Shown one piece after another: positions 29,472 to 38,940 of a stretch of DNA of 64,000 nucleotides; position 1 is the stretch's first letter, and each line of letters starts with the position of its first letter. The notes beneath the pieces were generated by a model. It was given only the letters and a program-made list of their open reading frames with translations, searched no databases and was not told the DNA's origin. The DNA is from Planctomycetota bacterium (lineage in GTDB: Bacteria > Planctomycetota > Planctomycetia > Pirellulales > Pirellulaceae), in contig JACNKX010000038.1 of NCBI GenBank assembly GCA_014381825.1, positions 124,001-188,000 of the forward strand, in the 5' to 3' direction. The translations under genes were made by a program, and so were the position numbers.

Positions 29472-30434
29472 ATGACTCATAGGACGTTTCTCCGCAGTTT
29501 AGCGCTCCTCGCTTTTGTCTTCTCGACGTCATCACAACTGCTGGATGCGGCCACTCGCAAGTTCATCGCGGCCGATTCTTCGATGAAACGCATCGCCATC
29601 ATTAATGAAAATGGGGACACCGAATGGGAGCACCAGATCGGGCCGCTTCACGATTTGCAGGTTCTTGACAACGGCAACTTGCTGATCCAAGACTCCTGGA
29701 CTCATGTGATCGAACTCGAACGAGACGACAGAAAGATCGTCTGGCAGTACGATGCGAAGCAGTCGCCGGGAAACGAAGATCGCAAGATTGAGATTCATGC
29801 GTTTCAAAGACTGGCCAACGGTAACACCATGGTTGCCGAATCGGGAAGAGGGCGCATCGTTGAAGTTGACGTACAAGGAAAGATCGTCAAGGAGTTGAAG
29901 CTTCAGATTACAAATCCCCACCCGCATCGCGACACGCGTTTGGCCCGAAAGCTGGACAGCGGTCATTACCTCGTATGTCACGAGGGTGATGGCGCAGTGC
30001 GAGAATACGATGGCGATGGCAAAGTCGTTTGGGAGTACGAAGTTCCACTCTTTGGCAGAGAACGACGGAACGGACACGGCGTCGAAGCGTTCGGCAATCA
30101 ATGCTTTTCCGCCCTTCGGCTGACAAATGGCAACACGTTGATCGGCACGGGCAACGGGCACAGCGTCATTGAAGTTACGCCCAAACGCGAAATCGTCTGG
30201 AAGCTGGAGCAAGCGGACTTGCCAGGGATTCAATTGGCATGGGTCACGACGCTACAAGTCCTGCCGAGCGGCAACATCGTCATTGGCAACTGTCACGCCG
30301 GCCCTGAGAACCCACAATTGATCGAGGTCACTCGCGACAAGAAGGTCATCTGGAAGTTTCAAGACTTCGAGCGATTCGGCAACGCGCTAACGAACTCACA
30401 GATTCTTAGTGTCGATGACGAAGCTTTAGATTAG
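29472..30434 (+). CDS. secreted PQQ-like beta-propeller protein
   Basis: The protein has 320 residues; ATG 29472 follows GGGAG by 6 bases. A signal peptide ends near LLDA. The rest is a run of repeats in which a NG(N/T)xLI strand is followed by a VxW strand: DNGNLLIQDS, KIVWQYD, ANGNTMVAES, VVWEYEV, TNGNTLIGTG, EIVWKLE, PSGNIVIGN, KVIWKFQ. This is the pattern of PQQ-binding-like or arylsulfotransferase-like propellers. No catalytic residues are identifiable, so binding or scaffolding is as likely as catalysis. It is periplasmic and is followed after 55 bases by another secreted gene. Confidence 0.82.
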   Translation: MTHRTFLRSLALLAFVFSTSSQLLDAATRKFIAADSSMKRIAIINENGDTEWEHQIGPLHDLQVLDNGNLLIQDSWTHVIELERDDRKIVWQYDAKQSPGNEDRKIEIHAFQRLANGNTMVAESGRGRIVEVDVQGKIVKELKLQITNPHPHRDTRLARKLDSGHYLVCHEGDGAVREYDGDGKVVWEYEVPLFGRERRNGHGVEAFGNQCFSALRLTNGNTLIGTGNGHSVIEVTPKREIVWKLEQADLPGIQLAWVTTLQVLPSGNIVIGNCHAGPENPQLIEVTRDKKVIWKFQDFERFGNALTNSQILSVDDEALD

Positions 30435-30489
30435 ATCCTGGGAGCGACTTTACGAACGTTTTATACGCGATGAATCGAGGAGTGCCACG

Positions 30490-31917
30490 ATGACAAAGCT
30501 CAACGTCGTTAACATCTCAGTCGTGATTGTAATTGCAGCGTCATTCGTCCAGTCGGTTCCTGCCGCGGATGAGCAAATTCGAGTTTCGCTCGACCAGGGC
30601 AGATTCAGCGCCTTAATGCCCGTCACATCGGTTTCCGCCTACAGTGTTAACACCGCGTCAAGAGTGTACTTCGACCAAGCCGTCATGATGCACTTCAGCA
30701 GCATGCGATTAACCGAAGGTGGTCTGAAGCTCGCGGCAAAGGAGCCCCGCGACTTCATCACAAGATACAGTCAAGGCCAGGCGAATGTCTGGCCTGGAAG
30801 AGTCAACGAAACGGTCACGAATCTGACCGATACGGCGCATCCTTCAATCGAACACCGATTTCAACATGCTGGAACGGGTGACGAATTGCCGAAAGGTTAC
30901 TTAATCAGCCGGATGTACTACGTCGGAACTCGGATATGCACTCTTCTGATTAACGTTCGATTAAAAGAGTACGAGGAGAATGGTGCTGCCGTTCAATTGA
31001 TTACGAGTCGGTTTCTAGATTCGTTAAAAATTGACGATGAGATGCCGCCGGGTAGTCCACTCGTACATTCGGCGACGCGGCGCGCCGATTGGATCGCGTC
31101 GACCACACAACTCAAACAGAAATTTGCTTCAGGCAGCGGCATGATCGCAGAGCGATTTGCTTTTTGCCAAACGATGCCGATAGATGATTTCTATTGGGTG
31201 GCGGAAGAGTTGCGTGCGAGTGGCTATAGGCCTATTACTTTCCGACCGTATAGCGATGGTAAGAAAGTCCAAGTGGCTGCGGTGTGGACTCGAGATGGGG
31301 GCCGCTGGATACTCGTTAGTGGGCAAGTTCCCACTGAATTGGAGCGATTGGCAGAACAGCAATCCAAGACCTCAACGCCAATCGATGTCGCAGGGTGGGA
31401 AGCCCACGAACGGAGCTACTTTGGCGTCTTGTGGCACATCTCCATTCCGAAACGCGGAGTCAACAAACTTATTGTAGGTGAGCTAGACGATGACTATGCC
31501 GCCCACACCAAGCAAGTCGGAGCCGAAGGATATCGCGCCAGGAGGCGGCATCGCTTGCACCAATCGGACGGAAAGATTCGCAGTAGCTTGATCGCCTATA
31601 AACCACGCCCGAATTCTGATCCTTGGCATATCCGGGGAGACTCTGGCTACTACAAGAAGGAGTTGAAGGGGACTCGGACTCCGTATGATTTAAGCCTGGC
31701 CCTGGGTGAAAACGGGAGAATCAGCTATACCGCCTCCTTTTCGAATGCTCCGATTCAGTACAAGGAGGCACATGGCCTTTCGCCTTCTGCCCACCTTGCG
31801 AAGTGCAAGAGCTTCGCGGCCATGGGATATGTTCCCGTCGCCTTGTCGGTTACGAACATTGGCGCGAGAGGGAACTTTGCGGCCTCGATCTGGCACCAGC
31901 GAATAGCTGAGCCTTGA
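30490..31917 (+). CDS. secreted protein of unknown function with repeated GY-x-P/R modules
   Basis: The protein has 475 residues. ATG 30490 follows a GAGGAG-like site, and a signal peptide ends at VPAA. Residues about 25-190 form one unit without a recognised fold. The C-terminal 260 residues contain three related modules built around a Gly-Tyr: LRASGYRPITFRPYSDG with VAAVWTRDG, VGAEGYRARRRHRLHQSDG with SLIAYKP, and AAMGYVPVALSVTNIG with AASIWHQ. The pattern resembles tandem modules I recall from planctomycete exported and kinase-linked proteins, but I assign no function. It may be co-transcribed with the propeller gene 55 bases upstream. Confidence 0.7.
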   Translation: MTKLNVVNISVVIVIAASFVQSVPAADEQIRVSLDQGRFSALMPVTSVSAYSVNTASRVYFDQAVMMHFSSMRLTEGGLKLAAKEPRDFITRYSQGQANVWPGRVNETVTNLTDTAHPSIEHRFQHAGTGDELPKGYLISRMYYVGTRICTLLINVRLKEYEENGAAVQLITSRFLDSLKIDDEMPPGSPLVHSATRRADWIASTTQLKQKFASGSGMIAERFAFCQTMPIDDFYWVAEELRASGYRPITFRPYSDGKKVQVAAVWTRDGGRWILVSGQVPTELERLAEQQSKTSTPIDVAGWEAHERSYFGVLWHISIPKRGVNKLIVGELDDDYAAHTKQVGAEGYRARRRHRLHQSDGKIRSSLIAYKPRPNSDPWHIRGDSGYYKKELKGTRTPYDLSLALGENGRISYTASFSNAPIQYKEAHGLSPSAHLAKCKSFAAMGYVPVALSVTNIGARGNFAASIWHQRIAEP

Positions 31918-31960
31918 GCCAGCGCGGTAACGCCTGCTCGCACGATCAAGTGGCGTCTCG

Positions 31961-32839
31961 CTAGCCTGCATACTCTGACGACGGCACGCCAGCGACATCA
32001 AGCTTAATGTGGAACATTCCGCCAGCATCTGGTTGAGCTTTCAACGCTTCGTCATCCAGGTCGCGTCGGGCTGTCGTGATGTACAAATCCCGTAGCCCAG
32101 GTCCGCCGAATGCGCACGCGGTGACCTGCGACGCCTTGACATCGATCTTTTCAAGTAGATCGCCCGTGATTGGATCGAACCGTGCGACGCCCCATCCTGC
32201 CCACAACGCGACCCACAATTTATCTTCTGAATCAATCGCCATGCCGTCGGGATAACCCATGCCCTCGGGCAACGCGATCGCTGTCCTACGATTACTGATC
32301 TCGCCGGTTTCATTGTCGTAGTCAAATGCGTCCACGCGACGCGTCGGACTATCGATGAAGTACATGGTCTCTTTATCCGACGTCCAAACGATGCCATTCG
32401 AAATGCCAACATCTGGGACGCGCGGCTCAACTCGACCATCGGGATACAAACAATAGAGCGTCCCAGCGGTCATATCTTCTTCGACGAGCTCCAAAGTGCC
32501 CGCCCAGAAGCGACCTGCAGGATCGCACTTGCCGTCGTTGAATCGGTTCTGTGGCAAATGAGCCTCGGGATCGGCGACGACGCCCAATTTACGGATCTCT
32601 GGATCGTAGGTCGCAAAGCCGTCCTGCACTGCAAGCATCAACCCGCCACTGGCACGCGGGACAACGGTACCGACGCGTTGGCCGATTTCGAATGCCTCGT
32701 TGCGGTTCGTCGCTGGATCGAATCGGTGCAAGCGACACTCGTTAATATCGATCCACCAGAGGACGCTCTCGCGCGTGTCCCAAATCGGACCTTCACCGAG
32801 TGTTGCCCGTACGTCAAGAATCAAAGATGCTTCAGACAT
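31961..32839 (-). CDS. SMP-30/gluconolactonase/LRE family protein
   Basis: The protein has 292 residues. I chose ATG 32839, which starts MSEASLILDVRATLGEGP as family members do; an upstream in-frame start would add 25 unrelated residues. Visible ligands and signatures are LGEGPIWD, NRFNDGKCDPAGRFWAGT, GISNGIVWT and YPDGMAIDSEDKLWVA. This is closer to animal SMP-30/regucalcin and bacterial gluconolactonases than the other two SMP-30-type proteins in the window. It likely opens a sugar lactone in the cytoplasm. It lies back to back with the fumarylacetoacetase-family gene at 33020; the two could serve one sugar-acid pathway, which is only inference. Confidence 0.9.
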   Translation of the reverse strand: MSEASLILDVRATLGEGPIWDTRESVLWWIDINECRLHRFDPATNRNEAFEIGQRVGTVVPRASGGLMLAVQDGFATYDPEIRKLGVVADPEAHLPQNRFNDGKCDPAGRFWAGTLELVEEDMTAGTLYCLYPDGRVEPRVPDVGISNGIVWTSDKETMYFIDSPTRRVDAFDYDNETGEISNRRTAIALPEGMGYPDGMAIDSEDKLWVALWAGWGVARFDPITGDLLEKIDVKASQVTACAFGGPGLRDLYITTARRDLDDEALKAQPDAGGMFHIKLDVAGVPSSEYAG

Positions 32840-33019
32840 AAATATGGATGTCGATTGAGTGTGAAGACGTGAAATGTTACTTCGGGGTCGCATTATGCAG
32901 AAAATTCTCGCCACGTGCTACCGACTCGTGGATTGGAATACAGGTTCTCGCGGGTCGCTGCAAATCACGTTATCATTCTTTGGCTGGAATGAATTGCTCG
33001 CAAAGAAAAGGAACAAACG

Positions 33020-33826
33020 ATGAAACTGGTACGCGTAGTCGACGAAAAAGGTAAGACTCACTACGGTTCGCAGCGCGGAGATGGCACGTTAACGCGAATC
33101 GATGGCTGCATCTTTGGTGACTACACGGATACCGGCGAGACGCTAGTCGCCGCGAAAGTGCTGGCACCCGTACAGCCCGCTGCGATCCTTTGCATTGGTT
33201 TGAACTATCGTAAGCACGCAGAAGAAGGCGGAGCTGCGATACCGGATCACCCGGTGTTGTTTATGAAGATGCCCAGCACCGTTCAGAATCCAGGTGATCC
33301 GATTCTTCTGCCAAAGCAGCTCGAGAGTACTCAAGTCGATTACGAGTGCGAACTGGCCGTCGTGATCGGAAAGGAATGTAAAAACGTCGCACGCGACAAC
33401 GCACTCGAATATGTACTCGGTTATACATGCGCGAATGACGTTAGCGCACGCGATTGGCAGAGCAAGTGGGGCGGCGGACAATGGTGTCGCGGAAAGACCT
33501 TCGATACGTTCTGTCCGCTCGGTCCAGTTCTTACAACAGCCGACGAGATTGCGAATCCCAACGCTCTGAGCATCAAGACCGAACTGAACGGCGAAGTAAT
33601 GCAGGATTGGAACACAGACGACATGATCTTCGACGTCCCTACCCTGATCGAATTTCTCAGCGGCAGCAGCAAGCTTGTTTCTGGTACAGTGATTCTCACG
33701 GGTACGCCACACGGCGTCGGATTTGCAAGAAAGCCGCCGGTGTTTCTGAAGGACGGCGATGAAGTGACGATCGAGATCGAGTCGATCGGACGATTGTCGA
33801 ATCCGGTCCAAGACGAGGGACAGTAG
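33020..33826 (+). CDS. fumarylacetoacetate hydrolase family protein
   Basis: The protein has 268 residues; ATG 33020 follows AAAGGAAC. The FAH fold is shown by ILCIGLNYRKHAEE, LFMKMPSTV, QVDYECELAVVIGKE (metal-binding Glu residues), TCANDVSARDWQ, FDTFCPLGP and LTGTPHGVGFARKPP. Length and motifs fit the FAHD1-like or 2-hydroxyhepta-diene isomerase/ureidoglycolate lyase branch rather than true fumarylacetoacetase. Typical reactions are hydrolysis, hydration or decarboxylation of oxo-acids, or 2-keto-3-deoxy-sugar-acid dehydration. The divergent SMP-30 gene makes a sugar-acid pathway plausible. Confidence 0.9.
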   Translation: MKLVRVVDEKGKTHYGSQRGDGTLTRIDGCIFGDYTDTGETLVAAKVLAPVQPAAILCIGLNYRKHAEEGGAAIPDHPVLFMKMPSTVQNPGDPILLPKQLESTQVDYECELAVVIGKECKNVARDNALEYVLGYTCANDVSARDWQSKWGGGQWCRGKTFDTFCPLGPVLTTADEIANPNALSIKTELNGEVMQDWNTDDMIFDVPTLIEFLSGSSKLVSGTVILTGTPHGVGFARKPPVFLKDGDEVTIEIESIGRLSNPVQDEGQ

Positions 33827-33827
33827 C

Positions 33828-33847
33828 CATCACGCTCCGCCGTGATG
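33828..33847 (+). terminator. 7-bp hairpin just after the FAH-family gene
   Basis: CATCACG (33828-33834) pairs with CGTGATG (33841-33847) around a 6-base loop, one base after the stop codon. Only a short T-run follows (CCCTTT), so this is a weak terminator candidate in a convergent intergenic region. Confidence 0.4.
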
Positions 33848-33937
33848 AGCCCTTTCGTGGCGACTTTGAGACTAAATGCTTTCCAATGAACTCACGCCCG
33901 GCGTTGGGCCTCGCCTCTCGGCTGGGGAAGGCGACAT

Positions 33938-36900
33938 TCAGGTCTTGTTACCCAACCAACGGTTCAGCGATGGCCACTCGACATCGATGCGAGTGTGCAG
34001 ACGGTTCGCAACCTTGATAAGGTCGCTTCTCGTGCCCACAAGATTCGCAACCACGTTTTGTAATGGAACTCGTTGCGATTCGCAGCAAACGACCAGCGAA
34101 TCGTCGGTTCCGGCTACGAGGCTGGTCGAAACTCCTGCAGCATTGTCGAAAGGTTGCTTCCAGTCGCTGGGCCAAGTGTCGACAGCCTTTGGAGCGACGA
34201 CGAGATATCGACAGTCGCCGCCACATTCCAAGAGCAGAGGTCTGGCCGCAGACACCGTATCAGCTGCGCTCTGGCCCTGTTCGCCCGATCCCTTCCCGCC
34301 CGAGTTGACTACGCCCGATACCTGCAAGCGGCTAATTACGTTGCCCGCCAATCTCTGAGATGTTGTGCGCATCGTACTCACAAGGTTCGACCACACGTCC
34401 GAATTCGCTGTTAAAAGATCGGAGAGTGACATGTGCTTTCTGACCAGGGCAGGAGTCAGTTCCTGATCCAGTTGCTTGGTCAAGTCAAGATGATGTTCCT
34501 TAAGCAGCCGCACGATCTCGTCGTCCACTTCAGACGAGTCTTGTCGATGGGCATTGAATTCGTTTCCCAGGTGAAGAATCCTCCGCGCGAACTCGCGCAG
34601 ATGATCCTCGCACAACAGCACTTCGGTCTTCAATTCACGAACCAGTTGCAAAACGGCGTCGAGTGACAGACGTTTTAGCTCGATCATCGCGAATCGAAGC
34701 AGCAATTGGCGCTCGTCAAGTCCAGGTGCGGCGTCTGTTTGATCGTCGAGCTGGTTAATCGACTGTTGTACTTCTGTCTCTAACTCTTCGAGCATTCCTT
34801 GGTACCACCGAACGGCGTCACGCGATCCCTGGACTCGCGCCTTCGGCGCGTCGACGAGGATATGAAACCAATCCCTTAATGTTTCGCGTTTTGTCGCCGC
34901 GACCGACGCAATTTTGCCTTGGACACGACTTCGCAGCGAATCACTGCCTTCGCTCGTATCCAGGAGTTCACGGTTAAGGGCGTTAGTGGTGAATTGCATT
35001 CGTTCGTGGGAGTCAACTCCGGCAGTCTGTTCAAGAATGGCTTCGATCCGTCTTCGGAAGTACGCCTCCGGCACATCGACGAGTTGCCGCTCGACGACAC
35101 CGTGTACCCAAGCAACAAGCTTTCCGAGCGTCAGATCTAGGCCGTTGGCGAACTTACGTGCGATTCTTTCTATCTCCGGGTCGATTGGACTCGGCTCTAG
35201 CCCGGCGTGCGGAGATGGATGCCGCCCCGCCCAACGGGCAACAAGCGTTTGGCAGAGCGACTCGGCTTCCTCAAGCACGATTTCGTTGTTGCTCCCGCCG
35301 ACGTGCGATAGTCCAAACGTTCGGACTGTGTCGGATGCCACAAATCCCGGTCCCCTCGCTTTGTTCGCTGGGTTCGTGGCGTCTCGGTTCTGATCGAAAA
35401 ACGAGGAGGCAACGCTCACTGTGTTCTGAAAGAGATACTCGCTTAACTTTGTTGTCCCGGCTGCGAACTCTTCTTCGTTCAACTCATCGCCGAGGTGCGT
35501 TATGTACGTATGCCGGAACGGAACGCTGTTTCCGACGCGCGGGGGAAGCTTACACGCAGGTTCCCCCGGATAGCCGCTGTCCGAGGTGTAATGATGTAAT
35601 TCGGTAAGCAAGCTCAAGCTGTTTGCGAGGGCTAAGTCGCGTTGGTTCGTTCGGCGCGACGTCGAATGAACTAGTACACCGCACAGTTGCTCGTCAGAGA
35701 GGTGCAGCTCTTCCAGCATGGTCCGAATCAAGTATCCCAGATCGAGGACGAGTCCACTTCCAACGCCGCCAGCCATCGATGCGACAACGAATATGCGTGG
35801 CAGCTCTTTGACGAAACGAAGGCCTGTCGTTTTCGACGAAGAAGCGAGCGACTCGTCGGCGATCACGCTGCTAAACGCGTGGTGCAGCACATTTGCGATT
35901 GTCTCGAAATGATCCACCAGTGCGAGGCGGCCTAACGGGCGAATTCCCTCCGTCGTCTGCGAGCGAGGAATATTGTAAAGCCACCTACGATTCAGCCATT
36001 CCAAAAGCGTAGTGGCGTCACCTCGATACTCTTGAGGCTTTCGCAAGGTCAGCGGTACGAGTTGACTCGGCCTCAGTGCTGACGAGCGATCTCCGCGGGA
36101 AGCTTGATTTAACGCAGCCGCATCCGTATCAAGCAGCATCATTTGGAGCGATGGAATATCGTCGACGTTGCCGAAGCGTTCACAAAGCCGTGATCGCAGC
36201 GCACGCAATACTGATGCGCCAGTACCCCCGACTCCGATGAATACCGCCGGATGGCACGGCGTCTCTTCGGTAGCTGAAAGTTCGAACGTTGGTAAGAAGC
36301 GGACGTCAGTAGATGCTGGGCACTGGACTCGCGAAAGTTCTTCGTCGGCCACGTGTGACAATGGAGATTGTGATTCGGCAGCCGGAGTAATTCGCGTCGA
36401 TTCAGTAACCGAACGCCGAACGCGTGCCGATGCCTTGGGTGCTTCCGTCAAGCTATCTATCAGCGCACGACACGAAGGGAAACGCCGATCCGGGTCCTTC
36501 GAGAGTGCTCGTGCGATGACCGGTTGATCCGTCTTCGGGAGAGGGGCTAGGCACGGGCTGCTGTGCAAGTGTTGTGCAGCCAGTTGAGCCACCGTCCGTC
36601 CGGCGAACGCCGGCTCGCCGGTAAGCAGCTCTTGAAACACCATCGCCAGACTGTATTGGTCGCTGTTCCTGTTCGGTCGTCCATCGAAGACTTCTGGCGG
36701 AGCGTACAACGGTGTCAGCCCACCAACTAGCGATTCGCTACGATCTCCGAGGTCTTTGATCAGACCAAAGTCCGCGACCTTGACGCGGTTCGCGATTAGC
36801 AACAAGTTCTCGGGCTTTACGTCCAAATGCTGGAGCGAGTGTTCGTCGTAGAGGAAGTCCAATGCATCCGCGACGTCACGTAAATACATGAGCAACTCGG

Positions 36901-37255
36901 GACGGGAGATTCCCCGCTCTCCGCCTTTGACGCACTGATCGAATCGTTCCTTTAGGTTGCCTTGAGCCAGTTCCATGACGATGATCAAATGCTCGTCGAC
37001 CATCTCGATTCGCTCAAGGGAGAGCAGCAGCGGATGCTGAACCTGTTTGATACGATTCAGAGCTTTCAACTCGCGGTCAGCGCGACCTGCCTTCAGCGGG
37101 CCGTAGACGATCTTCACCGCTTTTGACAACCCTCCGGGCGCGTCGGCTCGCCACACTTCACCGTAACCACCGGAACCAATGCGCTCGCGCAGTAGGTACC
37201 CAGGAATCGGCTCTCGCAAGTTAAAGGCTGCTGGCGCTGTGGCGAGTGTGTCCAT
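33938..37255 (-). CDS. serine/threonine protein kinase fused to tubulin-like domain
   Basis: The protein has 1105 residues. Residues about 19-270 are a complete Hanks-type kinase: IGSGGYGEV (ATP loop, 26-34), Lys in VKIV (48), HLDVKPENLL (143-152), ADFGLIKD (161-168), and YAPPEV near 184. After a Ser/Thr-rich linker, a Rossmann-like start follows at 336-354 (AVFIGVGGTGASVLRALR). VASMAGGVGSGLVLDLGY at 491-508 resembles the GGGTGSG nucleotide loop of tubulin/FtsZ. This is the Tubulin_2-like (pfam13809) arrangement. The remaining 550 residues are largely helical with no recognised domain. No membrane segment is seen. It sits 33 bases after the AAA+ gene. I infer a cytoplasmic phospho-signalling NTPase; the function is unknown. 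Confidence 0.85.
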   Translation of the reverse strand: MDTLATAPAAFNLREPIPGYLLRERIGSGGYGEVWRADAPGGLSKAVKIVYGPLKAGRADRELKALNRIKQVQHPLLLSLERIEMVDEHLIIVMELAQGNLKERFDQCVKGGERGISRPELLMYLRDVADALDFLYDEHSLQHLDVKPENLLLIANRVKVADFGLIKDLGDRSESLVGGLTPLYAPPEVFDGRPNRNSDQYSLAMVFQELLTGEPAFAGRTVAQLAAQHLHSSPCLAPLPKTDQPVIARALSKDPDRRFPSCRALIDSLTEAPKASARVRRSVTESTRITPAAESQSPLSHVADEELSRVQCPASTDVRFLPTFELSATEETPCHPAVFIGVGGTGASVLRALRSRLCERFGNVDDIPSLQMMLLDTDAAALNQASRGDRSSALRPSQLVPLTLRKPQEYRGDATTLLEWLNRRWLYNIPRSQTTEGIRPLGRLALVDHFETIANVLHHAFSSVIADESLASSSKTTGLRFVKELPRIFVVASMAGGVGSGLVLDLGYLIRTMLEELHLSDEQLCGVLVHSTSRRTNQRDLALANSLSLLTELHHYTSDSGYPGEPACKLPPRVGNSVPFRHTYITHLGDELNEEEFAAGTTKLSEYLFQNTVSVASSFFDQNRDATNPANKARGPGFVASDTVRTFGLSHVGGSNNEIVLEEAESLCQTLVARWAGRHPSPHAGLEPSPIDPEIERIARKFANGLDLTLGKLVAWVHGVVERQLVDVPEAYFRRRIEAILEQTAGVDSHERMQFTTNALNRELLDTSEGSDSLRSRVQGKIASVAATKRETLRDWFHILVDAPKARVQGSRDAVRWYQGMLEELETEVQQSINQLDDQTDAAPGLDERQLLLRFAMIELKRLSLDAVLQLVRELKTEVLLCEDHLREFARRILHLGNEFNAHRQDSSEVDDEIVRLLKEHHLDLTKQLDQELTPALVRKHMSLSDLLTANSDVWSNLVSTMRTTSQRLAGNVISRLQVSGVVNSGGKGSGEQGQSAADTVSAARPLLLECGGDCRYLVVAPKAVDTWPSDWKQPFDNAAGVSTSLVAGTDDSLVVCCESQRVPLQNVVANLVGTRSDLIKVANRLHTRIDVEWPSLNRWLGNKT

Positions 37256-37288
37256 CTGATTGCCGCTTCGTCCTTGTCAGACGCGGCC

Positions 37289-38611
37289 CTAGGATGTCAA
37301 TACCTTGGCGAAATACGTGCCGACGACTCGGTCGATGTACTCGTTGCGAAGTTCAAACGGCAAATCGTGATAGGCGCAGTAGCTGCGGATCTGTTTCATT
37401 AAATCACGCGGATGGCACCGGCGCAGCCCACGAGCATGCGGACGGTAATGAGTCTCGAGCAGATAATTCACCGCATCCGTGTCGTAGTTGCAACCGAATT
37501 CGTCCGCGTACATCCGGAAGAGATCTTCGAACTCGCGTTCGTCCGGGTCACCGACTTCGATTTTGTACGGGATTCGACGCATGAAGGCTTCATCGACCAA
37601 TTCCGACGGTTCCAGATTGGTCGAGAAGATGATCAATTGATCAAAAGGAACTTGAATCTTCTTGCCCGTTCCGAGCGTTAGGAAATCGTGCCGGCTCTCC
37701 AAGGGAATAATCCATCGGTTCAACAACTCCTTCGGTGCGATTTGCTGACGTCCAAAGTCGTCGATCAACAAGCAACCGCCGTTGCTCTTCAGTTGGAGCG
37801 GTGCTTCGCTGATGTTTGTCCGAGGATCGTGTCGAATGTCGAGGCTGTCCATCGTCAGTTCGCCTCCGACCACCACCGTTGGGCGTCGAACCTTGATCCA
37901 CCGCCGATCACCTTCCCCTGACTTGACGATTCCACGTTTTCGCCCCTCGACAGCCTGATGGTAGGAAGGGTCGTACAGTTTAATAATTTGGCCGCCTTCT
38001 ATAATCGCATGTGGAATCCAGATCTCTTGGCCAAAGCACGACGTCATCCGTTGAGCAAGAGTCGACTTTCCATTGCCAGGAGATCCGTACAAGAACATCC
38101 CGGCTCCCGAGTTCACCGCCGGGCCAAGCATATCGAACAGCTCGGGATCAATCGTAATGCCTTGAAAGGCATGTTCGAGTTCATCGCGGCGCGGTGATTC
38201 CGCTGTGATCGATTGGGCGTCGACTGAGATGACATAGTCCATCAACGGAACTGGCACCGGGCCAACGTAGGCCGAAGCTTTGGCAGCGTTCTGCGCGTGT
38301 TTGTTCCCTTGGTCGGTGAGGGTGTAATAGTAGTCCCCAAACGGGGCCGCCCCTGTGTGAACCAGCAATTGCCGTGTGCGCAGCGAATCGAAGACTTCTT
38401 CCAGAATTCCAAAGGGCAAGCAGAGATGTTCAGAGATATTGCGCCCGCTGCTCGTACCGGTGGTGGCGATCGACTTCAGAATCATTCCCTCGACGAACGA
38501 CGCGGGTAGCCCTGTCTCGACGAGCGTTCGCGGCTCTACCGGCAGGAACGCGTCTTCCGCTAAGAGCGTCGCCAGAAGGTCGCCTTCAATTTCAAGCGTT
38601 TTGGTTACCAT
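37289..38611 (-). CDS. AAA+ ATPase with N-terminal winged-helix-like region
   Basis: The protein has 440 residues from ATG 38611. Residues about 30-105 look like a winged-helix region (ILKSIATTGTSSGRNISEHL, then YYYTLTDQG). The AAA core follows with Walker A GSPGNGKST at 176-184, Walker B CLLIDDFG at 280-287, a sensor-1-like FSTNLEP and a sensor-2-like RRIPYKI. It is transcribed just ahead of the kinase/tubulin-like gene, so they probably act together. I recall such ATPases in other planctomycetes but know no assigned role. It could remodel a tubulin-like polymer or a membrane complex; that is speculation. Confidence 0.82.
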   Translation of the reverse strand: MVTKTLEIEGDLLATLLAEDAFLPVEPRTLVETGLPASFVEGMILKSIATTGTSSGRNISEHLCLPFGILEEVFDSLRTRQLLVHTGAAPFGDYYYTLTDQGNKHAQNAAKASAYVGPVPVPLMDYVISVDAQSITAESPRRDELEHAFQGITIDPELFDMLGPAVNSGAGMFLYGSPGNGKSTLAQRMTSCFGQEIWIPHAIIEGGQIIKLYDPSYHQAVEGRKRGIVKSGEGDRRWIKVRRPTVVVGGELTMDSLDIRHDPRTNISEAPLQLKSNGGCLLIDDFGRQQIAPKELLNRWIIPLESRHDFLTLGTGKKIQVPFDQLIIFSTNLEPSELVDEAFMRRIPYKIEVGDPDEREFEDLFRMYADEFGCNYDTDAVNYLLETHYRPHARGLRRCHPRDLMKQIRSYCAYHDLPFELRNEYIDRVVGTYFAKVLTS

Positions 38612-38940
38612 GATTGCGCCCTGATGCTGTTATATCGATATCAAGTGTTTTCTCTACTACCGGCGACGAAGGTTGACGGCACCTTATTCGTCACGCTGCG
38701 CGCATCGGGCGACAACGTGCCTCGTGCAAACGTAGCTCATGCGTTCGAGTATTGGGCAAGACCGTTGCTTGAGTGCCAACGTGACATCTCTGTCTAGCCA
38801 ATTAATCGTTCCAACAGGAACTGGCCGCGGGTTGCGCAGGACCGTAACTCTCGACAAATCGAGATGTGCAAAACGCGCCTCTCGATTTACGTCCGTGTCG
38901 ATCAGTGTGACCTAGACTATGTTTGAACTGGAGTACCGTT
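38612..38940. other. intergenic, 329 bases, divergent promoter region
   Basis: This separates the AAA+/kinase operon (minus) from the FHA-EAL gene (plus). It contains a 6-bp dyad TCTCGA-CAAA-TCGAGA at 38849-38864 and another TCTCGA about 20 bases further on, possibly an operator. No ORF or RNA is convincing. Confidence 0.4.

Noticed and set aside
37246-38624. Plus-strand frames opposite the AAA+ gene
   Set aside because: The minus strand contains Walker A and B in the correct order; the antisense products are featureless.
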